In this document: in pieces, positions 8,908 to 19,563 of the stretch | Layout: every line of letters starts with the position of its first letter | Position numbering within the stretch: the first letter of the stretch is position 1 | From: CAXMRP01 sp965216515 | GTDB lineage: Bacteria; Pseudomonadota; Alphaproteobacteria; Rhizobiales; Afifellaceae | Direction of reading: 5' to 3' | NCBI GenBank assembly: GCA_965216515.1 | Contig: OZ244173.1 | Coordinates: 3,162,001 to 3,226,000 of the forward strand | DNA: 64,000 nucleotides | The notes under the pieces: model-generated | Told to the model about the DNA's origin: nothing | Databases searched by the model: none | Seen by the model: only the letters and a program-made list of their open reading frames with translations | Program-made: the position numbers and the translations under genes

Positions 8908-9915
8908 ATGACGATCAAACTGACCCGCCGTACATTTGCAAAACTGGCTGCCGCCGCGGGCGGCGCAGGTGTGCTGGGACTGCGCCCGGCATTTGCCGAG
9001 ACCATAAAGGTTGCAGGCATCTACACCCAGCCGATCCAGCAGAAGTGGGACGCCCGGCTGCATCTCGGTCTGGAGGCGGCCAAGGCCAAGGGTGACATCG
9101 AGTATGTCTTTTCCGAAAAGGTCGCCAATACCGACTATATCCGTGTGTTGCGCGAATATTGCGAGAGCGGCGTCAAGCTGATCGTCGGCGAGGCCTTCGG
9201 CATCTCCCGTGAAGCACGCAAGGTCGCCGATGAATATCCCGATATCGCCTTTTTGATGGGCGATCCGTTCAAGCCGCACGGGAGCAATTTCGCCGTCTTC
9301 GACAACTATATCCACGAGCCCTGCTACCTGATGGGCATCCTCGCCGGCTCCATGACCAAGACCAACAAGCTCGGCATGGTCGGCGGTTATCCGATCGGCG
9401 AGGTCAATCGGCTGTTTCACGCCTTTATCGAGGGCGCCAGGTCGGTCAACCCGGACATCGAATACAAAGTCACGTTCATCGGGTCGTGGTACGATCCGCC
9501 GAAAGCCAAGGAAGCCGCCTTCGCCCAGATCGAGGCGGGCGCCGATGTGCTTTACGCGGAGCGCGCCGGTGTCGTCGATGCGGCACGCGAAAAGGGCATC
9601 ATCGCCTTCGGCAATGTCAACGACATGAACAAGGAGGAAAACGGCACCGACGTCGTCGTCACATCCGCGCTCTGGCACATGGAGGCCGCCATCGCCCATG
9701 CCATCCAGCGGGTCAAGGAGGGCTCCTTCGCCGCCGAGGACTACAGGGAGTGGACGATGATGCAGAAAGGCGGCGCGAGCCTGGCGCCGTACTATGAGTT
9801 TGAAGACCGCATCCCGGCGCAAGCCAAGGCGAAGGTGGAGGAACTGAAAGCCAGGATCATGGCTGGCGAGTTTACGGTTGCCATCAATGACGACGAGCCG
9901 AAATCCTCGTTCTGA
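8908..9915 (+). CDS. BMP-family ABC transporter substrate-binding protein
   Basis: A 335-residue exported binding protein. The N-terminus TRRTFAKL followed by a hydrophobic stretch and AFA looks like a twin-arginine (Tat) signal, so it is probably exported folded. The mature part begins ETIKVAGIYTQPIQQKWDAR and follows the PnrA/BmpA-type periplasmic fold; family members bind nucleosides or related bases. A strong ribosome site (GAGAGGAAGGA) precedes the ATG. It heads an operon of ATPase, two permeases and a cytosine deaminase, which suggests a pyrimidine base or nucleoside as ligand; that is inference. Confidence 0.88.
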   Translation: MTIKLTRRTFAKLAAAAGGAGVLGLRPAFAETIKVAGIYTQPIQQKWDARLHLGLEAAKAKGDIEYVFSEKVANTDYIRVLREYCESGVKLIVGEAFGISREARKVADEYPDIAFLMGDPFKPHGSNFAVFDNYIHEPCYLMGILAGSMTKTNKLGMVGGYPIGEVNRLFHAFIEGARSVNPDIEYKVTFIGSWYDPPKAKEAAFAQIEAGADVLYAERAGVVDAAREKGIIAFGNVNDMNKEENGTDVVVTSALWHMEAAIAHAIQRVKEGSFAAEDYREWTMMQKGGASLAPYYEFEDRIPAQAKAKVEELKARIMAGEFTVAINDDEPKSSF

Positions 9916-11461
9916 ACCCGGCGTGTCTTTGAACCAGGATCCGGAACCGGTTCTGGAGTTCCGGGGCGTTACCAAGCGCTTCGGGGCATTGACGGCGAAC
10001 GACGACATAACGCTGGCTCTGCGCAAGGGTGAGATTCTCGCCCTGCTCGGCGAGAACGGCGCCGGCAAGACCACGCTGATGAACATCCTCTTCGGCCACT
10101 ACCAGGCCGATGAGGGCGAAATCCGCGTCGATGGCGAGTTGCTGCCGGCCGGGTCCACCCAGGCAGCGATAATGGCCGGCGTCGGCATGGTTCATCAGCA
10201 TTTCACGCTGGGCGGCAACCTGTCGGTGCTGGAAAACATCATGCTCGGCACGGAAAGCCTGTGGTCGTGGCGCCAGCAGACTGCCGCCGCCCGGCGCAAG
10301 CTGGCCTCACTTGCGTCCGACTACGGATTGGCCGTCGACCCGGACGCGTTCGTGGCCGATCTGTCGGTTGGCGAACGTCAACGGGTTGAAATCCTGAAGG
10401 CGCTGTACAGGGATGCCCGGATACTCATCCTGGATGAGCCGACGGCCGTGTTGACACCTCAGGAATCGGAAAATCTTTTTGCAACGCTGAAATCGCTCAC
10501 CGAGGGTGGCCTCTCGGTGATATTCATATCCCACAAGCTGCACGAAATCCTTGCCGTAAGCGATCGCATCGCCGTGCTGCGCCACGGCGCGATCGTCGGA
10601 ACCCGTCCGGCCGCCGGCGCCGATCGCGAAACGCTTGCCGAGATGATGGTTGGCCGCAAGGTTGCCATGCCGGAGCGCCGGCCGGTCGAGCCGGGTGCGC
10701 CGGTTCTTGAGATTGACGGCCTGTCGACTGCGGGAGGCGGCGCCGCGGCGCTGCGCGATATCGGACTGACGGTCCGCGCCCGTGAAATCATCGGCATCGC
10801 CGGTGTCGCCGGAAACGGGCAGCGTACCCTCGCCGACATCCTGTCGGGATTGAAGCGGGATTTCACCGGGACGGTGAAGATACACGGCGGCCCGCTGGCC
10901 GCGGGGCGTCCCCGCGCCATCGTCGCAAGCGGAGTCGGCCGCATTCCGGAGGATCGCCACGCCCGTGGCATGGTGGGCGAAATGCAGATATGGGAAAACC
11001 TTGTCTCGGAGGATTTGCGGTCCGGTGAGGTCTCCCGCTGGGGTGTTGTCATCGACCGCGCGCGGGCCGAGGCTCGGGCGAGAAAGCAGATCGCCGAGTT
11101 CGATGTTCGCTGCGAGGGGCCGGAGGCCGAAACCCGCTTGCTGTCGGGTGGCAACATGCAAAAACTGATCCTTGCCCGTGCGCTCGCCCGCGAACCGTCT
11201 TTCATTTTGGCCAACCAGCCGGTCCGCGGTCTCGATGAGGGCGCCATCGCCTATGTCCAGAGCCGGCTTCTGGACGCCCGCCAACGCGGCGCGGCAATTC
11301 TCCTGATATCCGAGGATCTCGATGAGCTTCTGGTCCTGTCCGACCGTATCGCTGTCATTTCGCATGGATCGCTCAGCGAAGCTTTGCCTTCCGATGCCCG
11401 GTCCATTGCCGAAATCGGCTTGATGATGGCCGGACACGATCCGGGCCGGCAGGCTGCCTGA
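9887..11461 (+). CDS. BMP-type ABC transporter ATP-binding protein (double ATPase)
   Basis: About 524 residues carrying two fused ABC modules, as in sugar and nucleoside importers of the RbsA/YufO class. Module one has Walker A GENGAGKTTLMN, signature LSVGERQRVEIL and Walker B ILILDEPTAVL. Module two has a degenerate Walker A GVAGNGQRTLAD, signature LSGGNMQKLILARAL and the altered Walker B FILANQPVRGLD, which is normal for this family. The start is uncertain. ATG at 9887 overlaps the preceding gene by 29 bases, while GTG at 9923 lies 7 bases after its stop and begins just before the conserved domain; neither has a clear Shine-Dalgarno. Confidence 0.88.
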   Translation: MTTSRNPRSEPGVSLNQDPEPVLEFRGVTKRFGALTANDDITLALRKGEILALLGENGAGKTTLMNILFGHYQADEGEIRVDGELLPAGSTQAAIMAGVGMVHQHFTLGGNLSVLENIMLGTESLWSWRQQTAAARRKLASLASDYGLAVDPDAFVADLSVGERQRVEILKALYRDARILILDEPTAVLTPQESENLFATLKSLTEGGLSVIFISHKLHEILAVSDRIAVLRHGAIVGTRPAAGADRETLAEMMVGRKVAMPERRPVEPGAPVLEIDGLSTAGGGAAALRDIGLTVRAREIIGIAGVAGNGQRTLADILSGLKRDFTGTVKIHGGPLAAGRPRAIVASGVGRIPEDRHARGMVGEMQIWENLVSEDLRSGEVSRWGVVIDRARAEARARKQIAEFDVRCEGPEAETRLLSGGNMQKLILARALAREPSFILANQPVRGLDEGAIAYVQSRLLDARQRGAAILLISEDLDELLVLSDRIAVISHGSLSEALPSDARSIAEIGLMMAGHDPGRQAA

Positions 11462-12513
11462 TGGTCATCGAGCCGAGAACGTCAGTATCGGTCCTTCGCT
11501 CCGGTCTGGCGCCGGTATGGGCTGTGGTGGGGGCGCTGGCGCTGTGCGCGGTGTTGATTCTCTGGACCGGGACGCCGGTTCACGTCGCCTATGGGCTGTT
11601 GCTCAAGGGCGCGTTCGGCTCGGCATTTGCAATCAACGAAACCCTGACGCGTTCGATTCCGCTGATCTTCACCGGTCTTGCCGCGGCGGTCGCATTCCGC
11701 GCGAAATTCTACAATATCGGCGCCGAAGGCCAGCTCTATGCCGGTGCACTCGCCGCCACCTTCTTCGGCACCGGGCTCGTGACCCTGCCGGCCGGCCTTA
11801 TGATCCCTTTCCTGCTGGTTGTCGGGGCCCTTGCCGGCGGCGCCCTCCTGATCGTGCCGGTGCTGCTGAAGACACGGATGAATGTCGACGAGGTTGTCAC
11901 CACCCTCCTTCTCAATTTCGTCGTGCTCCTGATCGTGAGTTATCTGATCGAGGGGCCGTGGAAGGACCCCATGGCCCTGGGCTGGCCGCAGGCGGCGCCG
12001 ATTGTCGATGCGGGCATCTTGCCGCCGCTGTTCGCCAAGGGGCGGCTTCATCTGGGCCTGGTTTTCGCACTGGCCGCCTCGGTCCTGGTCTGGGCGATGA
12101 TGCGTTTTACCGTGCTCGGCTATGAAATCCGCGCCGTCGGCCACAATTCCCAGGCCGCCGAGTTCTCCGGCATCCGGGTCGGCCGCACCGTCATCGTCAC
12201 GGCGATGATATCCGGTGGTTTGGCCGGTCTCGCCGGCGTCAGCGAGACGGCGGGGCTGAAAGGCTATCTGACGCTCGATCTGTCACCGGGCTTCGGCTAC
12301 ACCGGAATTGCGGTGGCCATGCTCGCTCGCCTCAATCCACTGGGGGTGGTGCCGTCGGCGCTATTCCTTTCTGCGGTATATGTCGGCTCCGACGCCATGA
12401 GCCGGGCTGTCAACATTCCCACCTATATTGCCGATGTGCTGGTCGGGGTCTGTGTGCTCGCGGTGCTTTTCTCCGTCATGTTCACCCAATACCGCATCCG
12501 GTGGCGGGCATGA
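11461..12513 (+). CDS. BMP-type ABC transporter permease 1
   Basis: A 350-residue inner-membrane permease of the BPD_transp_2 family with about ten predicted helices. The core motif FRAKFYNIGAEGQLYAGAL near residues 79-97 is the family hallmark, and GYEIRAVGHNSQAAEFSGI follows in the cytoplasmic loop. The ATG shares one base with the stop of the ATPase gene. It should pair with the next permease to form the channel. Confidence 0.9.
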   Translation: MVIEPRTSVSVLRSGLAPVWAVVGALALCAVLILWTGTPVHVAYGLLLKGAFGSAFAINETLTRSIPLIFTGLAAAVAFRAKFYNIGAEGQLYAGALAATFFGTGLVTLPAGLMIPFLLVVGALAGGALLIVPVLLKTRMNVDEVVTTLLLNFVVLLIVSYLIEGPWKDPMALGWPQAAPIVDAGILPPLFAKGRLHLGLVFALAASVLVWAMMRFTVLGYEIRAVGHNSQAAEFSGIRVGRTVIVTAMISGGLAGLAGVSETAGLKGYLTLDLSPGFGYTGIAVAMLARLNPLGVVPSALFLSAVYVGSDAMSRAVNIPTYIADVLVGVCVLAVLFSVMFTQYRIRWRA

Positions 12514-13457
12514 GCGACCTTTTCGAAATTCTGCTGACCGCCGGTTTTTGGGCCGCGACGATCCGCATCGTCAGCCCGCTGATTTTCGGTACGCTCGGCG
12601 AGCTCATCTGCGAGCGGGCCGGAGTTCTTAACCTCGGCATCGAAGGCATCATGACGGTCGGCGCCATGTCCGGTTGGATGTGGGTCTATCAGGGCGGCGG
12701 TTTGTGGGGCGGTGTCGTGTTTGCGGCCTGTGTGGGTGGCTTGTTCGGCCTGCTGCATGCGGCATTCACGGTGCAAATGGGCCTTTCCCAGCATGTTACA
12801 GGGATCGGGATCACGCTGTTCGCTTCGTCGCTGAGCTATTTCGTTTACCGGATGTTGCTGCCGGCGGCGACCACGCCACCGAAAATCGAACCGTTCGACG
12901 AATGGGCGGTCCCCGGACTTTCCGAACTGCCCGTGATTGGCGAGGCGCTCTTCAACCAGTCACCGCTGACCTATCTGGCGCTCATCACCGTGCCCGTCGT
13001 GTGGTATGTGCTTTATCGCACGCCGGTGGGGCTGGCCGTCCGCATGGCCGGCGAAAACCCGGTCGCCGTGGAAGCGCAGGGTATCAATGTCCTGTCGGTG
13101 CGCACCGGCGCCGTGGTGGTCGGCAGCGCCCTGATGGCGATCGGCGGGGCGTTCATCACCATGTCGTGGTTCGATGCCTTTTATTTCGGCATGATCAACG
13201 GCCGCGGCTGGATCTGCGTTGCGCTCGTCATCTTCGCATCCTGGCGTCCGGGCAAGGCGCTGGTCGGGGCGGTCTTGTTCGCCGGGCTGGAAGCGCTACA
13301 GGTGCGTGCGCAGCAGACGGCCGGCGCTTTCCTCCCCTACCAGTTCTTTCTGATGCTGCCCTATGTCATGTCGATCCTCGCCATGATAGCGATGGCCCGA
13401 AAGACCAAATACCCCCAGGCCCTGCTGGTTCCGTTCCGGCGCGGCGAACGTGTGTGA
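12510..13457 (+). CDS. BMP-type ABC transporter permease 2
   Basis: A 315-residue second permease of the same family, with the hallmark RAGVLNLGIEGIMTVGA near residues 32-48 and RMAGENPVAVEAQGI in the second half. I took the ATG at 12510, which overlaps the previous stop as ATGA; an in-frame GTG three codons earlier is less likely. It completes a binding protein-ATPase-permease-permease importer, and the deaminase gene follows 12 bases later. Confidence 0.9.
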   Translation: MSDLFEILLTAGFWAATIRIVSPLIFGTLGELICERAGVLNLGIEGIMTVGAMSGWMWVYQGGGLWGGVVFAACVGGLFGLLHAAFTVQMGLSQHVTGIGITLFASSLSYFVYRMLLPAATTPPKIEPFDEWAVPGLSELPVIGEALFNQSPLTYLALITVPVVWYVLYRTPVGLAVRMAGENPVAVEAQGINVLSVRTGAVVVGSALMAIGGAFITMSWFDAFYFGMINGRGWICVALVIFASWRPGKALVGAVLFAGLEALQVRAQQTAGAFLPYQFFLMLPYVMSILAMIAMARKTKYPQALLVPFRRGERV

Positions 13458-13469
13458 ACGGAGAATGCC

Positions 13470-13934
13470 ATGCTGACCGACACCGATCGCAAGTTTCTCA
13501 GGGTTGCCTATGAGGAAGCGCTCGCCGGTTTTGAGGAGGGCGGTTGCCCGATCGGTTCGGTGCTTGCACGGGAGGGCCGCCTGATCGCACAGGGTCGCAA
13601 CCAGCGGGTCCAGGGCGGCGATCCCATCGCGCACGGTGAGATGGACTGCCTGCGCAAGGCCGGCCGTCAGAAGAGTTATCGCAACATGACCCTCTACACC
13701 TCGCTGTCGCCCTGCATGATGTGCTCGGGTACGATTGTCCAGTTTGCGATCCCGCGCCTGGTCATCGGCGAAAACAGGAATTTCGGCGGCAATGAGGATT
13801 TCCTGCGGGATCGCGGCGTCGAAGTTATTGTCGCCGACGATGCCGACTGCATCGCCTTGATGAAGCGTTTTATCGAGGATAAGCCGGAACTGTGGGCCGA
13901 GGACATCGCCGAAGACGGCGCGAACGCCAACTAG
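13470..13934 (+). CDS. Cytosine deaminase, yeast (FCY1) type
   Basis: A 154-residue zinc deaminase. The zinc and catalytic motifs are HGEMD (histidine and proton-shuttling glutamate) and PCMMC (two cysteine ligands). What follows, IPRLVIGENRNFGGNEDFL, and the end ELWAEDIAED closely resemble fungal cytosine deaminase rather than cytidine deaminase or tRNA adenosine deaminase TadA. It would convert cytosine to uracil, possibly also other bases. The gene sits 12 bases after the last permease of a BMP importer, so the two probably form one uptake-and-deamination unit. Pipelines usually call such proteins only nucleoside deaminase; the substrate is inferred from family. Confidence 0.82.
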   Translation: MLTDTDRKFLRVAYEEALAGFEEGGCPIGSVLAREGRLIAQGRNQRVQGGDPIAHGEMDCLRKAGRQKSYRNMTLYTSLSPCMMCSGTIVQFAIPRLVIGENRNFGGNEDFLRDRGVEVIVADDADCIALMKRFIEDKPELWAEDIAEDGANAN

Positions 13935-14059
13935 CGGATGTTTGCGGGATCGCCCGCGCCAGGAGGCCGCCGGAGACCGCGCGGTATCCGTTAACCCGGC
14001 CATGATATTCCGGCAATTGACAGGCCGGGCGGAACGACCGCCCGGGAAGGACGACTGCC

Positions 14060-14674
14060 ATGACGATTCAACTGCACCACAACGACCTGCCGACGCCAGC
14101 CGGCTTTCCCGATGGCGTCGCGGTTGATACCGAGACCATGGGGCTCAATACCCGTCGCGACCGGCTTTGCCTGGTCCAGTTGTCCGGCGGTGATGGCAAT
14201 GTCGATCTGGTCAAGATTGACCGGGGACAGACCGAGGCGCCCAATCTCGTTGCCGTTCTGACCGATCCGGCAACAACGAAGATATTTCATTTTGCCCGCT
14301 TCGACCTGGCGGCGCTGAACCACGCGTTCGGCATCGAGGTGGCGCCGGTCTGGTGCACCAAGATCGCCTCCCGGCTTGTCCGCACCTACACCGACCGTCA
14401 CGGGTTGAAAGATCTCGCCGCCGAACTTCTCGGCCAGGACATGTCGAAGAAACAGCAGTCGTCGGATTGGGGCAGCGCCGACCTCACCGACGCGCAGATG
14501 CAATATGCCGCCTCCGATGTCCTCTATCTTCACAGGATGAAGGAGGTCCTGGAACAACGGCTCAAAAGGGAGAATCGGCTGGCGTTGGCGGAAGCCTGTT
14601 TTGAGTTTCTGCCGACCCGCGCCGCCCTCGATCTGGCGGGTTGGGGCGACACCGATATCTTCGCGCATTCCTGA
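14060..14674 (+). CDS. rnd: Ribonuclease D-like 3'-5' exonuclease, catalytic domain only
   Basis: A 204-residue DEDDy exonuclease. Exo I reads VDTETMG, Exo II includes HFARFDLAAL and Exo III is SDVLYLHRM, together supplying the four acidic residues and the tyrosine. E. coli RNase D is about 375 residues with C-terminal HRDC domains; this form stops after the exonuclease domain, as is usual in Hyphomicrobiales. It trims 3' ends of tRNAs and other stable RNAs in characterised bacteria. It precedes lptC by 96 bases in the same direction. Confidence 0.88.
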   Translation: MTIQLHHNDLPTPAGFPDGVAVDTETMGLNTRRDRLCLVQLSGGDGNVDLVKIDRGQTEAPNLVAVLTDPATTKIFHFARFDLAALNHAFGIEVAPVWCTKIASRLVRTYTDRHGLKDLAAELLGQDMSKKQQSSDWGSADLTDAQMQYAASDVLYLHRMKEVLEQRLKRENRLALAEACFEFLPTRAALDLAGWGDTDIFAHS

Positions 14675-14770
14675 TGATACCGTCACGGGTCGATGCCCGA
14701 TGCTTGATCGTCCGGTAAAAATCAGCACATTTGGGGCTGTTCCTCGAAACCACACAGGTATCCAGGTTCC

Positions 14771-15484
14771 ATGGCGCTGACCACGGAATACACCGAACAG
14801 CGGGAGGCCCGCTATCAACCGGTCGTGGCCGGGGCGGCGGCCCGCGATGCCGCCTTTCGCGCCGCGCGCCGGCACACTTTCCTTGTCCGGTTTTTGCGCT
14901 TTGCGCTGCCCGTCGCGGCGTTCGCGTTCCTGGCATCCTTCTTCGTGTCGACGAAGCTGTCACTTCCGGAAGGATTTGACTATTCCATCGCCAAGACAAC
15001 AATCGGCCGAAACGGGATCACCATGGAGAAACCGATGGTGACCGGCACCGACGGCGCCAATCGGCAATATGTGCTTTCCGCCGACCGCGCGGTTCAGAAA
15101 ATCACCGAACCCGACAAGGTGCACCTCGACAATATCCGCGCCGAAATCCGCGTTCCCGATCACGGACCGGTCGATGTGACGGCGGCGTCTGGCGACTACG
15201 ACAACAGCGCCGGCACCCTGCACCTGGAAGGCGGGGTAACGGCATATTCACCAGACGGCTACACGTTGCGGTTTGAAGATGCGGATTTTGACTTCAATGA
15301 GCGGATCATGAAGACCGGCAACGCGGTGGAGATTGTGGTTCAGGATGCGCGGACCCGGGCTGACACCATGCATGCCGCCGAAGGTGGCGAGGTGCTTGTC
15401 CTGGAAGGCAATGTCCGAACGGTTCTGATGCCGCCCAACCGGCCGCAGGCCACCACCGAATCTGGGGAAGGAACCCGGCCATGA
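14771..15484 (+). CDS. lptC: LPS export ABC transporter periplasmic protein LptC
   Basis: A 237-residue bitopic protein. One N-terminal transmembrane helix (LRFALPVAAFAFLASFFV, about residues 42-59) is followed by a periplasmic beta-jellyroll that receives lipopolysaccharide from LptB2FG and hands it to LptA. Segments such as MEKPMVTGTDGANRQYVLSA and GDYDNSAGTLHLEGGV are typical. The N-terminal 40 cytoplasmic residues are longer than in E. coli LptC. The stop overlaps the lptA start as ATGA. Confidence 0.88.
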   Translation: MALTTEYTEQREARYQPVVAGAAARDAAFRAARRHTFLVRFLRFALPVAAFAFLASFFVSTKLSLPEGFDYSIAKTTIGRNGITMEKPMVTGTDGANRQYVLSADRAVQKITEPDKVHLDNIRAEIRVPDHGPVDVTAASGDYDNSAGTLHLEGGVTAYSPDGYTLRFEDADFDFNERIMKTGNAVEIVVQDARTRADTMHAAEGGEVLVLEGNVRTVLMPPNRPQATTESGEGTRP

Positions 15485-16023
15485 ACATATGTGACAAGGT
15501 TGCCGCGGCGTGGATGTTTCTCCGTCTCGCCGTCGTCGTCGCGATCGCGGCGGCCCCGGCAGTTGCCGGGGCGCAGGATTTCTCCGATGCTTTTTCCGGG
15601 TTTTCCAGCCGATCCGACGATCCCATACAGATCGAGGCCAACAAGCTGGAAATCCGCGATGCGGAAAAAATGGCGGTCTATTCCGGCAACGTCGCCGTGC
15701 GCCAGGGCCCGACCGTGTTGCGGACCGCGCACCTGCGTATTTTTTACACCGGCGAAGCGACCTCCGTGGCGCCGGGGTCGTCTGTTGACCGCATCGAGGC
15801 CGACGGGCGCGTCGTTGTGACCGCCAGGGGCCAGAGCGCATCCGGCGACAGGGCGGTGTTCGAAATGGCGCGGGACCTGATCACGCTGACCGGCAATGTT
15901 GTCCTGTCCGACAAGGACAATGTGCTGCGCGGCAATCGCCTTGTCATCAATCTGCGTACAAAGAAAGCCCGGATTGAGGGCGGCAGGGTTCAGACAATAC
16001 TCAGCCCGGGCAAGGCGAAATAG
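15481..16023 (+). CDS. lptA: LPS transport periplasmic protein LptA
   Basis: A 180-residue periplasmic OstA-like protein with a signal peptide (about residues 1-30, ending VAGAQD). The mature part opens with DDPIQIEANKLEIRDAEKMA and continues with VYSGNVAVRQGPTVLRTAHL, the classic LptA start of a beta-jellyroll that polymerises into the bridge to the outer membrane. It is coupled to lptC by a 4-base overlap and followed closely by lptB. Confidence 0.92.
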   Translation: MNICDKVAAAWMFLRLAVVVAIAAAPAVAGAQDFSDAFSGFSSRSDDPIQIEANKLEIRDAEKMAVYSGNVAVRQGPTVLRTAHLRIFYTGEATSVAPGSSVDRIEADGRVVVTARGQSASGDRAVFEMARDLITLTGNVVLSDKDNVLRGNRLVINLRTKKARIEGGRVQTILSPGKAK

Positions 16024-16048
16024 CCTTGCCTGCGCCGGGATCGCGATC

Positions 16049-17191
<1,143 letters not shown>

Positions 17192-17298
17192 CACCGCACG
17201 CCCATAAAATAATGTGGGCAGGAAACCAGTAAGCAATAATCGGGCCAACCGGCGATTTCGTCTGCGCGGGTCAGCTCATTGCGGGGCGTGGGTTCCAG

Positions 17299-18678
17299 AT
17301 GGCGTTGTCGACGAAACAACAGCTCAGGACCGTACAGTCGCTGTCGCTGACGCCGCAGCTCCTGCAGGCGATCCGCCTCCTGCAAATGTCCTCTGTCGAG
17401 ATCGCAGCACATGTCGAAACCGAACTGACGGCAAATCCCCTGTTGCAACGCGCCCACGGTGAGCCGGTCCGCCCGCCTGAACGGACCGAAGCCACCAACG
17501 GCGACTTCACGTCCGCAATTGCCGCCACACCGGGCGCCGGGCCCGGGCTTGCGCCCGGCACGGTTATCAGTGAAACGGTTCCCGCGCCGAAAAGCCTTCA
17601 CGACCGCCTGGCGGCGCAGGTTGAACTGGAATTTGCCGATCACACCGACCGGATTGTTGCCTGGCATATCATTGGCGCACTCGATTCGTGCGGCTATCTC
17701 GATACCGATACGGCGGCGCTCGCCGCCGATCTCGGGGTCACAGCGGAGACCGTGGCCGCGGTGCTTGAAAGATGCCGGCGGTTTGAACCCGCTGGCCTGT
17801 TTGCACGCGATCTTGCCGATTGCCTGGCGCTACAGCTTGATCATCTCAACCGCCTCGATCCGGCAATGCGGGTCTTTGTCGACAATCTCGACTTGCTTGC
17901 AGCGCGCGAATTCGACGAATTGCGTGGTCTTTGCGGGGTCGATGAGGAGGATTTCAGGGGGATGGTCGCAGAGATCAGGTCGCTTGATCCCAAGCCGGGC
18001 CTGGCCGGCGACGGCGAGGCCGCCTTGGCCCGCATTCCCGATATCCTGGTGCGCCCCGGCGCCGATGGCGGGTGGCACGTGGAACTCAACGCGCACGCGC
18101 TGCCGAAGGTTCTGGTGGATCGCGAATATCATGCCCATGTCACGCAGCGGATGCGACGGGATGCCGACAGGCAATATATGAGCGAATGCCTTCAGCAGGC
18201 GACATGGCTGAAAAGAAGCCTCGATCAGCGGGCCCGGACGATCCTGGCCGTGGCGGTCGAAATTGTCAGCCAGCAGGCCGGCTTTCTCGAAAAGGGCGTC
18301 GCGGCATTGCGGCCGATGAATCTCCGGATGATCGCCCGGAAGGTGGGCATGCATGAATCGACAGTCAGTCGGGCGGTTGCCAACAAATGCATGGCGACAC
18401 CGCGCGGCGTCTTGGACCTGAAGTCGTTCTTTTCCACAGGCCTGGCTTCCACCGGAGGCGGCGTCGATCATGCAGCCGAGGCCGTCAAGCATCGCATTCA
18501 CACGCTGATCGATGCGGAATCCCCCGATGCCATCCTGTCCGACGACGCCCTTGTGACACTTCTGCGAAAGGACAAGATCGGCATCGCCCGGCGCACTGTG
18601 GCCAAATACCGGGAGTCGCTCGGTATCGGTTCGTCGGTCGAGCGGCGGCGGGAGAAACGCGGCGCGTTTGCCTCCTAG
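17299..18678 (+). CDS. rpoN: RNA polymerase sigma-54 factor RpoN
   Basis: A 459-residue sigma-54. Region I starts KQQLRTVQSLSLTPQLLQAI and is glutamine- and leucine-rich as usual for activator control. The core-binding and DNA-binding parts follow, with the helix-turn-helix MHESTVSRAVANK and the RpoN box ARRTVAKYRESLGI near the C-terminus, which reads the -24 element. Region II is short. Directs transcription of nitrogen, carbon-transport and other activator-dependent genes. The rpoN-hpf-ptsN order is standard in proteobacteria. Confidence 0.95.
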   Translation: MALSTKQQLRTVQSLSLTPQLLQAIRLLQMSSVEIAAHVETELTANPLLQRAHGEPVRPPERTEATNGDFTSAIAATPGAGPGLAPGTVISETVPAPKSLHDRLAAQVELEFADHTDRIVAWHIIGALDSCGYLDTDTAALAADLGVTAETVAAVLERCRRFEPAGLFARDLADCLALQLDHLNRLDPAMRVFVDNLDLLAAREFDELRGLCGVDEEDFRGMVAEIRSLDPKPGLAGDGEAALARIPDILVRPGADGGWHVELNAHALPKVLVDREYHAHVTQRMRRDADRQYMSECLQQATWLKRSLDQRARTILAVAVEIVSQQAGFLEKGVAALRPMNLRMIARKVGMHESTVSRAVANKCMATPRGVLDLKSFFSTGLASTGGGVDHAAEAVKHRIHTLIDAESPDAILSDDALVTLLRKDKIGIARRTVAKYRESLGIGSSVERRREKRGAFAS

Positions 18679-18793
18679 CCGGGTACCGGGATCGATCGCA
18701 TTGTGATGCCGGCGACCGGATTTGTCGCGATGGACTCCCGGCCCATCCGCGGTTCCCGGCTTGCAATGTGATCCACACCCGTTCACGTTGGCG

Positions 18794-18822
18794 TTGACAG
18801 GCGCGCCCCGCACCACTACTTG
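18794..18822 (+). promoter_or_regulatory. Possible sigma-70 promoter of hpf-ptsN
   Basis: A consensus -35 TTGACA at 18794-18799 is followed after 17 bases by TACTTG, a poor -10. It lies 80 bases upstream of hpf in the only sizeable gap of the rpoN-hpf-ptsN block. The weak -10 keeps confidence low. Confidence 0.3.
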
Positions 18823-18901
18823 TCCCGCCCGCATCGCATACCGGGCCCGAACGGCCGGTTGCTGGCGGCAATCACCACACCAAAAGAACCCAGGGCACAA
18901 A

Positions 18902-19483
18902 ATGGCGCTTAAGATATCGGGCAAGAATGTCGATATCGGACAGGTTCTGCGCAACCGGATCGAGGATGAAGTATCCGGCGCGGTCGACAAGTTCTTTGGC
19001 GGCGGCTATTCCGGCCACGTGACGATTTCCCGCGACGGTCGCGAATTTGGCGCCGAATGTTCTGTCCACCTGGACACCGGGATCGTTTTTGAAGCGCACG
19101 GCCGTGATGCCGATGCCAACATCGCATTCGACAAGGCCGCCGAGCGGCTGGAAAAGCGCCTCAGGCGATATCATCGCCGGCTCAAGGACCATAAAAAGGC
19201 ATCGTCGCGGGATCGCGCTCAGGTTGCGGCGTACATTCTGGAGGCGCCGGCCGAAGATACCGAGATCGCCGAGGATTTTTCGCCGACGATTGTCGCCGAG
19301 ACACAAACGCCGGTAAACACCATGTCGGTAAGCCACGCGGTGATGGAGCTGGACCGGACCGAAGTGCCGGTTGTCGTCTTCCGCAACATGTCGCACGGCG
19401 AGATCAACGTCGTTTTTCGCCGGGCCGATGGCAATTTTGGTTGGATCGATCCGACTTTGAACAAAGACCGATCCGGCGGCTGA
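18902..19483 (+). CDS. hpf: Ribosome hibernation promoting factor, long form
   Basis: A 193-residue long-type HPF. Residues 1-100 form the ribosome-binding domain (MALKISGKNVDIGQVLRNRI to AAERLEKRLRRYHRRLKDHK). A variable linker follows, and the C-terminal domain (EVPVVVFRNMSHGEINVVFR) is the dimerisation module that joins two 70S ribosomes into 100S particles in resting cells. The ATG at 18902 matches the family start. It lies between rpoN and ptsN, its usual place. Confidence 0.93.
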   Translation: MALKISGKNVDIGQVLRNRIEDEVSGAVDKFFGGGYSGHVTISRDGREFGAECSVHLDTGIVFEAHGRDADANIAFDKAAERLEKRLRRYHRRLKDHKKASSRDRAQVAAYILEAPAEDTEIAEDFSPTIVAETQTPVNTMSVSHAVMELDRTEVPVVVFRNMSHGEINVVFRRADGNFGWIDPTLNKDRSGG

Positions 19484-19563
19484 TCCGCGGCGGCGCATCA
19501 GCCGGCGGCAGCCGGCCAATAGCGGTCCCATGCAGGCCGGAACAGAACGGACACAATAGCGTT

